Assembly (NCBI GenBank): GCA_933228675.1
Contig: OW121741.1
Coordinates: forward strand, 40,906,580-40,970,579
Direction of reading: 5' to 3'
Origin: Stomorhina lunata
Lineage: Eukaryota > Arthropoda > Insecta > Diptera > Rhiniidae
DNA length: 64,000 nt
Shown here: positions 55,789-64,000 of the stretch, piece after piece
Layout: each line of letters begins with the position of its first letter
How positions within the stretch are numbered: position 1 is the stretch's first letter
Program-made: the position numbers and the translations under genes
Notes under the pieces: generated by a model
Database searches by the model: none
Seen by the model: the letters and a program-made list of their open reading frames with translations, nothing else
What the model was told of the DNA's origin: nothing

Positions 55789-56930
55789 ATGAATGACCAG
55801 AAACTCTTGCTGCCCCGAGGAGCAGCAAGAATTTTAGTACGAAGACGCTGCTCGTACAGAGCTTTTTCACGTCTTAATACTTTGGCACATGTACGCCTTG
55901 CACGTTTGCGTTGCAAATCAGTAACTGGATTTTGGTTATTGCGCCAGTTTCTGAAAGCTTCCTCTCGGGATCTGACTGCTTGTTTGCACGTCTGATTAAA
56001 CCAAGTTTTTACCTTTGGTTTAATCGAAATGTTTTTCACTGGGATAAACATTTTCATTCCCAGCTTAATAACATTAGAAACCATTTCCGCCGAGGCATTG
56101 ACATTACTGTCGAGGAAACACAGTTTCCAGTTAAAATGCCTATAGAATTCGTTGAGCTCTGCCCAACGACCTTTTTCGTATAGAAAAATTGAACGTTTCG
56201 TAGCTGTTTGCGAAATGCTGCGAAGTGATGAGAGCGAAAAAGAGGCGGAAATGGTACAATGATCGGAATTTCCGAGAGGTGCAAGAACCTTTACTTCATA
56301 CTTATCAGGGTGTGAAGTAAGGAAAAGGTCAAGGATGTTTTGTTGGTGCCCATCAACACATGGAATATGTGTTGGCTCATTCACCAGTTGCGCAAGGTGA
56401 TTGTGCGCTGCAAATAACTCAACATATTGGCCTTCAGGAGTTGTGTGGCTCGAATGGCGAAGCCAGGACGAGTTGTGAACATTGAAATCACCAGCAATAA
56501 CGATTTCACTGCTCGGACAACTCTCGAGGATCTTCGAAATTGAATCGGAAAGGGCATCGAAGCCAGATAAAGTTGTGCCCCTTTCCGCGTTTGGACTTCT
56601 ATAAAGAAACCCGAAGTACAAAAGATGCGCCCTGATTCTGAATTTAACCCAGAGACAGCTAAATTCGTTATCATGCGTGCCTAATGATTGCTGGCACTGG
56701 TACGCAACTTCATCGCGAATGTACATTGCAATGCCCCTATGAAGGTTAAAAAGGGATAGGAATTGATACCCAGGTATGTGAAAATCCTGTGGATCAGCAT
56801 TTTCAGATACCTGGGTTTCAGATAAGGCGAAAACATCCGGCCGATGGAGACAAATGTGTGCATAAACAGAGAAGAAATTCGCTCTTAGCCCACGTATGTT
56901 GCAGAAGTTTATGCTAAAACGATCTGCCAT
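55789..56930 (-). CDS. LINE AP-endonuclease domain ORF (open, RT missing)
   Basis: About 380 codons of LINE sequence without a stop. I place the start at the ATG of MADRFSINFCNIRGL; the upstream open codons begin with a non-ATG triplet. Endonuclease motifs in order: NIRGL (residue ~9), ALSETQV (catalytic Glu, ~38), FLYRSPN (~110), IVIAGDFNVHNSSW (catalytic Asp and Asn, ~146), ILDLFLTS (~203) and PLGNSDHCTI (catalytic Asp-His, ~223). A basic linker KTWFNQTCKQAV...RREKALYEQRL...GSKSFWSF follows, normally leading into RT. The frame then continues about 40 codons into host repeat and stops at 55,668. The endonuclease fold looks complete; without RT it cannot retrotranspose. Confidence 0.75.
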
Positions 56931-56964
56931 TGCAATATATTGAAAAAAACTAATCAATTGTCTA

Positions 56965-57084
56965 TTTATAGTAAAAGTCTCAAAGATGTTAATTGTTGTC
57001 TGCGATACTAATTAATGGTCAGTGTTATGCCTTCACCATTAAATAGTTTGACAACAATTAAATCAGTGATACTTTTACTATAAA
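56965..57084. ncRNA. 120-nt imperfect hairpin in the LINE 5' leader
   Basis: The arms TTTATAGTAAAAGT and ACTTTTACTATAAA are perfect 14-nt complements. TTAATTGTTGTC pairs with GACAACAATTAA, and ACTAATTAATGGT with ACCATTAAATAGT (one mismatch), leaving a ~15-nt loop (CAGTGTTATGCCTTC) and two internal bulges. It lies 35 bp upstream of the LINE ORF start. It could be a small MITE, an RNA structure of the leader or a small-RNA precursor; the sequence alone does not decide. Confidence 0.55.
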
Positions 57085-57590
57085 AAGGAAAAGGAAAGAA
57101 AACACAATGACAATTGCTAAAAGGGCCATAAAAGCCCTGATCTGGTCATTGTTATGGCTAGGTGCCAACACTGATATATTTTTGTTGAAGTTAGGTTGTT
57201 GATGTAATGATATTAATGTTTGTAATGATGAGTGATGTTCTGTAGATTTGTTTGTTGTTGTAATAGAGTTATTGTGTTTGTTGTATTAAAAATAAAATAA
57301 GAGAAAAACTGGTTTGGAGAGTTTGTTTATTGTTGGATGTTATTAATTTTGTGTTATTTCCACTGTTTGAGTTTATTGTTTGATTTTTAATTATTTCAAT
57401 TTTTTGTTATTTTGGTTTTAATGTTAATATGTTTTTTTTTTTTTTTTATTTATTTATTTTATTGCACGCGTTTAATTTATTAATTATATATTAATTTTGT
57501 TTTAAACACTGGACGCGGACAAAATACACATGGACGGACAAGCAACATGTAAAAACGCGTGTAGACAGGACGGACGTCAAAACACTACTC

Positions 57591-58060
57591 GTAAGCTGTA
57601 CATATAATCATGCTATAATCTTTAGCAATGTCGTTGCACATGAGCCGACGAAGGTTTCTTAGTTGGTATGAAGAAATTTCGACAGGTGGCGCCACTGAAA
57701 TTTACTTAAAGTCAATTTAATCGTAAACTGTACATTTAATCATCCTATAATTTTTAGCAAAGTTATTGCGGATAATCCGACGAAGGTTTATTAATTGGAA
57801 TGACCACAGTCTGACAGGTGGCGCCACTGAAAATTACTCAAAATGAATTAAATCGTAAACTGTGCACTTGATCAGACAATAAGTGAATTAAATCTTCAGG
57901 CGGCGCCACTTAAAACTACTCAAAATGAATTAAATCGTAAACTGTGCATTTGATCAGACTATAATCGTTAGCAAAGTTGTTGCGCATGAGTCGACGGAGG
58001 TTTCTGTTGGTATGACCAATTTTCAAAATTATTTAAAATGAGTTAAACTGTAACTGTATA
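57591..58060 (+). repeat. ~130-bp tandem repeat with AGGTGGCGC motifs, copy 2
   Basis: The same units as 34,249-34,890, resumed after the LINE. The GTGGCGCCAC palindrome occurs at 57,686 and 57,819, with a variant GGCGGCGCCAC at 57,898. Two more sites (55,648 and 55,780) precede the LINE. Confidence 0.7.
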
Positions 58061-59652
58061 AAATAAAAAACTTTAAAATTTGCCTCAAAATGCTTATCAT
58101 AAAGCCCCGAGCAAGGCTCGGTCAACCAGGTACTGACAAATTATAGCAGCTATGGTTATAAAATTTGGTATATAAAAGTTTTACATTAGCCCTAGACAGT
58201 GTGTAAAATTTCATCAAAATCGGTTCACATTTAGCCACAGCTCCCATACAAAAAACTTACGAAAACAGACTAAATTTCACCTAAAATACACTTAAATGCC
58301 AATAAATATAAAAGTATATAAGATATAACCACTTATTTTGGCACAAGAAAGTCTTATGTCAATGCCAGGCAGTGTGCAAAATTTTGTCGCAATCGGTCAC
58401 CATTTGACCTAGCTCCCATATAAAAAACTTACGAAAACACAAAAATTCAAAAAGAAAAGGGGATTTATGTCCGTCTGTCCGTCAGATAAAATCGTGATAG
58501 CTCCTTAACTATAAAAGCTAGTAAGACTAACTTAGGCACAAGGAAGTCTTATGTCAATGTCAGCCAGTGTGCGAAATTCTGTCACAATCGGTCACCCTTT
58601 GACCATAGCTCCCATATAAAAAACTTATGGAAACACAAAAATTCATAAAGAAAAGGTTGTTTATGTCCGTCAGATAAAAGCACGATAGCGCCTTTACGAA
58701 AAGAGCTAGAGGGAAATTTTACAAAAGTATTTTGGATATCTTGAAAAAGATGTGTGTTGAAAATGGACAAAATCGGTTCAAATTTAGTTAGAGCTCTCAT
58801 ATAACCCCGCCCCGGGAAACACATTAATACTGATAAATTAATACAATTGAAATAGCTATGACGATTAAATTTAAAATAGGGAAGTTTTATGCAATTTTTG
58901 ATCAGTTTATCAAATTTTATAGGAATCAGTCCATATTTGACTTTAGCTTTCATATAAAAAACACTCACGGAAACCAAAAATTTTAGCAAAGGCCAGTTAA
59001 AAGCTATTGAATTAGAAACTATGATAGCTATGGCAATGGCTATGGCACAAAATTTGGCAAGAATAAGCTCTATATATATACCAGCTAGTGTGTAAAATTT
59101 TGTTACAATCGGTCAACATTTGGCTATAATTCTTATATATATAACATCCCCTTTTTTATATCTACAATCAAAAAGATTTGGAGGTACATTCATTATATTA
59201 AGATTGCACTTATGAAATTAGATAGCCATCAATCAATGTTTAGCCCAGACTTAACATATGATGAATGCATTAGGAACTCCTAACGAAATATATGGACCTG
59301 CCGTATTACTATTAACGTGTTTAGCCTAAATACATATTAAGCACAACGAAAAGTATTTAACAACTTATTAATGTAAAACTATACCCGGTTATGAGACCGA
59401 ATTTTGATCAAAGTAAATACTGGGGAAAACACTAAAATATTTTTGAATGTTGGACTATAAAGCTACGGAAGCCTAATTTAGTCCAAAGGTTTTACCAACA
59501 ATACCAAATAGCTTAGCGATTTTTTCAGTTTTGGTGCAGATTTTGAATTAGCTGCACCCTTGTAGATATATGAGATATGTTTCTAAATTTAACACAACTT
59601 GATGGTGGGTATATAAGATTCGGCACAGCCGAAGATAACACTCTTACTTGTT

Positions 59653-60120
59653 ATATCTACAATCAAAAAGATTTGGAGGTACATTCATTATATTAAGATT
59701 GCACCTATGAAATTAGATAGGCATCAATCAATGTTCAGCCCAGACTTTATATATGATGAATGCATTAGGAACCCCTAACGAAATATATGGACCTGCCGTA
59801 TTACTGTAAACGTGTTTAGCCTAACTACATATTAACGAAAAGTATTTAACAACTTATTAATGTAAAACTATATCCGGTTATGAGACCGAATTTTGATCAA
59901 AGTAAATACTGGGGAAACCACTAAAATATTTTTAAATGTTGAACTATAAAACTACGACAACCGAATTTAGTCCAAAGATTTTACCAACAATAACAATTAG
60001 CTTAGCGATTTTTTCAGTTTTGGTCCAGATTTTGAATTAGCTGCACCCTGTTTCTGAATTTAACACAACTTGATGGTGGGTATAAAAGATTCGGCACAGC
60101 CGAATATAACGCTCTTACTT
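59653..60120 (+). mobile_element. Tandem extra 3' module of mini-me-like element (T1h)
   Basis: Starts ATATCTACAATCAAAAAGAT directly after ACTTGTT and ends with a perfect hairpin (60,090-60,104) and CTCTTACTT. The same arrangement as 8594-9048. Confidence 0.7.
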
Positions 60121-60557
60121 ATTTATGTATGTATTTTTCTTTCAATTATGTTGACGCCAGGAGTAGGGGAAACAACAAAAAAAGGATGTCAGGGGTCTGG
60201 ATGACAAACTTTTACTTAATGCAAAACTTGCGTTCAGGAAGAGTCACACTGTGAAGCCCAACAATTTGTTTGTTGTACAAACTACCACATTAATGCGAGT
60301 AACATATGAGTACCAGCACTATCTCAAGTAAAGTCTGCACTAATAATTCCTTTGAGGAACACGCTACTATAGGGTATGAGTTTCTGTGAAGGTAAAATGT
60401 AAATTACAACTTCACAACTTCATTGTCAACAAATATCCGGTTGTCATTTATGAAAGAAGTTTCATTTACATAAGAAGCACATGCGCTTATGTAATCATAT
60501 TACATACTTCTTATGTTCTTAAGTTATTCGAAAATTAAAAAGTTATGTTCATTTTTG
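60121..60557. other. No recognised feature
   Basis: No ORF with a domain. The text around 60,160-60,400 is less AT-rich but matches nothing I recognise. Confidence 0.35.
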
Positions 60558-60818
60558 GCCTGTTTCACGATTTCGAAAGAAAATCTACTCGAAAGAAAGT
60601 TAGCAACTCGTATTCGAATTAATTTTGGTTTCACTATTTCGAAGCCTATCGTTCTTTTCTATTCGAAAGCAAAATATCAAGTGACTCATTTTGACATTTG
60701 CTTTCGTATTGGTGGTAACTTGTTCGAAATAGTGAAACAGAAATTTGTTTGAAAATACCTTCGCATAAAATAAATTTAGTGAAACGAAAAACAAATTTCT
60801 TTCGTATAGGAACATGAC
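60558..60818. mobile_element. TTCGAA-rich MITE, internally deleted copy
   Basis: Starts GCCTGTTTCACGATTTCGAA, as the full copy at 62,242 does, and carries the inner palindrome arms TTTCACTATTTCGAA and TTCGAAATAGTGAAA. It ends GTATAGGAACATGAC, having lost the terminal ~45 bp. The overlapping ORFs on both strands come from the inverted repeats. Confidence 0.65.
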
Positions 60819-61620
60819 ATTAATCTTTTAAAATTAATAAGTAATTACAATTTCAAAGAATACCAATGGATCTGTTTTAGGGCCAGCATTCGAAGAATAC
60901 TCAGTTTGCAATCTTAAACCATTTAAACTAATATGCACTTTTTTGCACGATTTTCAAAATCTTCATAAAATTTTAGCAAACAATGATTTTTTGGTGCGCT
61001 TTTGCTTTTAGGTGCTAAATGGCAAAAAACTCGGTTTACGCGGTAGTTTGCAAATTTTCATTCATATTTGCGAGTGTGCTCCACGAAAAACCGGTATTTT
61101 GAAAAATTTACGCTCAAAAACGCCTCATATATATCAAACGATGCGAAATTGATGGATCTACAAATCGTTATCAATTTTTTTTTTTAAATTCGTTGAGGCT
61201 GTCAATAAATATGCGAAAAAAATTAAAAAGTGGCGAAAACGAGCTTCAAATTTTGGCAGCCATTAAGTAGTATTAGAAGTGACAAAATTAAATTGTAGAG
61301 GGAAGTGGACTTATCCCCTAAGTATGGTGTATATTTCGTAGAACAACGACTTGGGTCCAAATGTTAAAACGAATGCAGAAGAAGACGAAATATGAAGAAA
61401 AACTTGAATGCTTCAATCGATTTGTATACGTTTTTTTAAATTTACATGCCATTTATGCTTAGCAGCGCAAATTTGCACATCTAAGATATTGTGTTCAGTA
61501 TACAGAAGTCTTTGCGAGTTCAAGATCTGTAATTAGATTTTCCGAACTCTCAAGGGTACAAAAATTATTCGAGTTGAAAGTCGATTTCAAAGGAATAAAA
61601 ACTATTTGATTTTTGCCCAT
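60819..61620. other. No recognised feature
   Basis: Unassigned AT-rich DNA with GC-containing patches (CGCGGTAG near 61,040). I see no gene. Confidence 0.35.
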
Positions 61621-62157
61621 ATATAACATCCCCTTTTGGTATCTAGAATCAAAAAAAAAAAAAATCGGAGGTACAAGCAGCTTATTAAGATTGCACCAAT
61701 GTCCAGACCTTAGGAACTCCTAACAAAATATATGGACTTGTCGTATTACTATCAACACCCTTATCCTCTTCTGTTATACTTGACTCCCAGTGGAACATAG
61801 GGCTTCAATATTTAGTTAGGATATAGAGGCCCTATATTATATTAAGCTAAACGAAAAGTGTTTAAAGCCTATGAATGTAAAACCATACCTGGTTACGATA
61901 ACGAATTTTGCTCAAAGTAGATACTAGGGAAACCACTTACATATTTCTAAATGTTGAACTATAAAGCTACTGCAACCGAATTTAGTCCAAATATTTTACC
62001 AACAATACCAACTAGCGTAACAACTTTTTTCGAATTTGGTCCACATTTTGAATTAGCTGCACCCTCGTAGAAATATGAGATAAATTTCTAAATTTAACAC
62101 AACTGATGGTGGGTATGTAAGATTCGGCACAGCCGAATATAACGCCCCTACTTGTTA
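61621..62157 (+). mobile_element. Type-1 mini-me-like 3' module with a small LINE-tip insertion (T1i)
   Basis: Begins ATATAACATCCCCTTTTGG and ends with a perfect hairpin (62,123-62,137) and CTACTTGTT. At 61,767-61,850 the module is interrupted by TCTTCTGTTATACTTGACTC and what follows, the minus-strand 3' terminus of the RTE-like LINE. Confidence 0.6.
61767..61850 (-). mobile_element. Minimal RTE-like LINE 3' tip
   Basis: About 40 bp match the LINE 3' end (compare 117-160 and 14,152-14,190), followed by a short inverted-looking stretch (ATAGGGC...GCCCTAT). Probably a very short insertion, possibly with 5' inversion. Confidence 0.5.
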
Positions 62158-62241
62158 TTTATGCAGTTATTTGCAGAATGGGCACTATTAACTTATACCC
62201 TACAAACCCGGACTAACTGAAGGTTCCTTACAAAATTAATA

Positions 62242-62568
62242 GCCTGTTTCACGATTTCGAAAGAAAATCTACTCGAAAGAAAGTGAGTAACTCGAATTCG
62301 AATTAATTTTGGTTTCACTATTTCGAAGCCTTTCGTTCGTTTCTATTCGAAAGCAAAATATCAAGTGACTCATTGTGACATTTGCTTTCGTATTGCTGGT
62401 AACTTGTTCGAAATAGTGAAACAGAAATTTGTATGAAAATACTTACGTTTTCTTTCGACTTGTTTTTCGACTTATCTTTCGCATAAAATAAAGTTAGTGA
62501 AACGAAAAACAAATTTCATTCGTATAGGATACGAAAGAACGCATTCTTTCGAGATCGTGGAACAGGTC
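62242..62568. mobile_element. TTCGAA-rich MITE, full copy
   Basis: TIRs GCCTGTTTCACGATTTCGAA and, inverted, GACCTGTTCCACGATCTCGA extend about 25 bp. An inner perfect 16-bp inverted pair, GTTTCACTATTTCGAA and TTCGAAATAGTGAAAC, gives a nested structure. No TSD is evident. Confidence 0.75.
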
Positions 62569-63665
62569 ATAAGAAGTAAGATAAGACAAAACTCTTTATT
62601 TGGACATACAAAATCGAAGTAAGATTCAGAGAGGATCCATTCAGAATCTGGCTTAGTAAATGTTAAGCCATGAAAAATATTTATACGAGCATTGACTTCG
62701 TGCGAAAGGTCATACCAGTCATATTACTTCTTTTAACCATCTATACATTTTTTAACGAAACTTTTTCGAAAACCTTAATCAAAATTTTTTGAATAAGTCT
62801 ATAGGTGTGTTCAAAAATTTAAATAAAATTCAGAAACCAAATAATTTTCTTATTAAATAAACTCCGTACTTTTATCTCTTATTTGCATATACATTTTGAA
62901 ATATATGTTTGAAAAAAGACATAAACTTATGGAATCAATTAAATATAACCCTGAACTTTTATTACAATTTTATGAGCTTTTGTCTATACTTAAAGTTCGC
63001 ATATGTATTTACAAGTTGGTAACATTTTTGAAGTTTCCTTAGAGGCTAATAAAAATTTCTTTATATGGCAAAACGAAAACAAAATATTGAAAATTTTATA
63101 TTGCCATAATTATTGATACACTGGAGGCTCATTTTTCCACACTAAAGTACGAAAGCATTAATACCGAAAGAACCATTTGTAAAATTCAATACAAAAACAA
63201 GAGAAGAGAAGGATAATGACACTAAAGTTTTATGGCTGAAAATGAAACATATTGTGGTAACACTTATGTTGGTTAGAGGGGCCCGGTTCTGTAAAATCGA
63301 TTAAATTTTTTTTATAGGAGGTGACAAAAACTCGATTTTCATTTGTATAGAGATCGAACCGCTCTGAAATGTATATGTCAAGGCATGGCAAAAAAATTGT
63401 AAGGTATAACCGTTCTCTCTTACAAAAAAAAATTTTGAAGTAAATGCGAAATATTTGAAATATGTTTTTTGTAAACAATTATAAAAGTCGTTGCCACATG
63501 TGAGAAATGGGAATATTATTATCAGGAAATTTTGAACGTATAATGTGTAATATGTTGTAAACATTTCGTTAAAACTTATTTTATAAAGTTTAGCGTATCC
63601 TGCACAAGGAAAAAAAAGAATCGAGACAATTCAATTTTGTCATAATATATTTAAAGTATTTTTAT
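62569..63665. other. No recognised feature; AT-rich
   Basis: No domain-bearing ORF, no tandem repeat. The two overlapping minus-strand ORFs near 63,230-63,564 contain nothing recognisable. Confidence 0.35.
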
Positions 63666-63810
63666 GTTTGTTCCCGTACCCTAACGAAACTACCCAAAAC
63701 AGTCCGAAGTTGTCAGAAATTACTCAAAAAACAACAATTTGTATTGAAAAATTTTTACGGGAATACGTTTAAGTAAGTTTGGGTCGTTTCGTTAAAGTAC
63801 GGGAACAAAC
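63666..63810. mobile_element. 145-bp MITE
   Basis: The left end GTTTGTTCCCGTACCCTAAC continuing GAAACTACCCAAAAC pairs with the right end, which inverted reads GTTTGTTCCCGTACTTTAAC and GAAACGACCCAAAC. TIRs of ~34 bp with few mismatches enclose about 75 bp. No clear TSD. Confidence 0.75.
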
Positions 63811-63909
63811 TTTTTGTGTAACATATTTTTTTATAATTTATGTTACAGTTTCTTCAGCTTCTTTTTGGGATTGAAAATTTTATTTTCACCAAAATTTTAT
63901 TTAAAAAAC

Positions 63910-64000
63910 GTATCTTCAAATATGTTCTTATAGATAGATTTTGGTGTGATCTTTTATAGTATGAGAATTATAGGCTTTTTAAATTTCAAAAATTATACGG
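63910..64000 (+). mobile_element. Fragment of the inverted-repeat element family, copy 3 (runs off the window)
   Basis: GATTTTGGTGTGATCT...AGAATTATAGGCTTTTTAAA matches 20,716-20,775 of copy 1 in the same order. The window ends inside it. Confidence 0.6.

Larger units (their letters stand above)
55789..57590 (-). mobile_element. 3'-truncated jockey-like LINE (5' UTR plus endonuclease)
   Basis: On the minus strand a GC-richer 5' leader (57,590-56,931) precedes an intact endonuclease ORF that stops being LINE sequence at about 55,789, where the host ~130-bp repeat resumes (GACAGGTGGCGCTA). The RT and 3' end are missing and the host has lost about 25 bp. This is the opposite of normal 5' truncation. 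No TSD was identified. Confidence 0.65.
54773..58134 (+). mobile_element. Hairpin-ended (Helentron/DINE-like) element, copy 2
   Basis: Starts CTTATATTCTTAAACGAGCA, has a long TA tract (54,808-54,889), then sequence homologous to 33,664-34,999 with the same ~130-bp units, and ends with CCGAGC-AAG-GCTCGG (58,107-58,121) plus TCAACCAGGTACT. The host shows no TSD at the junction (...TTAATAAAT / GACAAATT...), as expected for Helitron-group elements. It is itself interrupted by the LINE at 55,789-57,590. Confidence 0.65.
54469..59652 (+). mobile_element. Type-1 mini-me-like element, split (T1g)
   Basis: The head (54,469-54,772) starts ACCCACCATCAAAAAGAATG with GTCY repeats at 54,607. The body continues at 58,135 with GACAAATTATAGCAGCTATG and ends with the perfect hairpin TTCGGC-ACA-GCCGAA (59,619-59,633) and CTCTTACTTGTT. 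Other copies read directly across the junction, so 54,773-58,134 is inserted. Confidence 0.7.

Noticed and set aside
55789..56284. Plus-strand ORFs at 55,789-55,995 and 55,911-56,183
   Set aside because: Shadows of the minus-strand endonuclease frame, without domain content.
58582..58989. 135-codon minus-strand ORF, with similar frames at 23,251-23,505, 48,916-49,182 and 7775-7969
   Set aside because: The frames match each other only because they lie antisense in the same type-1 repeat. They have no domain, and are interrupted differently in each copy.

Overview
The window reads as transposon- and satellite-dominated DNA from a higher dipteran fly. I infer a calyptrate or blowfly-like genome from the A+T-rich composition, the mini-me-like elements with GTCY microsatellites, and the mix of RTE-like, jockey/CR1-like and I/LOA-like non-LTR retrotransposons with mariner and hAT elements; the species is not determinable. 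I found no intact host gene. All recognisable coding sequence is transposon-derived, and nearly all of it is broken.

Layout. 109-2680: an RTE-like LINE (minus) with a second copy (plus) nested inside it, each with its own target-site duplication (TSD). 2.99-3.18 kb: jockey-like remnant. 3.95-9.05 kb: tandem and nested mini-me-like elements (type 1), holding an insert with nested foldback repeats. 9.75-14.85 kb: an I/LOA-like LINE (minus) beside a long decayed RTE-like LINE (plus), which carries an internally deleted relative with a 12-bp TSD. 16.37-17.88 kb: jockey/CR1-like RT remnant and an internally deleted mariner. 20.42-22.54 kb: a TTAA-flanked inverted-repeat element with a hAT-like insertion. 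22.70-24.43 kb: type-1 mini-me-like element (minus), then a decayed mariner. 25.67-27.35 kb: 22/21-bp satellite. 28.97-31.73 kb: 29-bp satellite. 32.96-35.25 kb: second copy of the inverted-repeat family, carrying a hairpin-ended element with ~130-bp repeats. 35.93-37.40 kb: I/LOA-like LINE with a perfect 12-bp TSD. 40.14-44.87 kb: about 430 copies of an 11-bp satellite. 45.89-46.62 kb: 5'-truncated LINE with an open RNase H reading frame. 46.77-47.37 kb: candidate solo LTR. 48.17-53.60 kb: mini-me-like elements, one split by a 2.46-kb element with long terminal inverted repeats (TIRs) that carries part of a spliced gene of unrecognised function. 54.47-60.12 kb: type-1 element split by a second hairpin-ended element, itself holding a jockey-like endonuclease ORF. 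60.1-64.0 kb: small MITEs and fragments.

How it fits together. The relation between parts is nesting, not a pathway. Insertion order can be read in several places from TSDs and interrupted repeats. The strongest candidate for something undescribed is the 50,938-53,400 TIR element with its intron-containing gene. Next are the hairpin-ended elements that carry arrays of CTCF-like AGGTGGCGC motifs, and a 120-nt imperfect hairpin just upstream of the 55.8-56.9 kb LINE ORF. All family assignments were made by eye without database searches.
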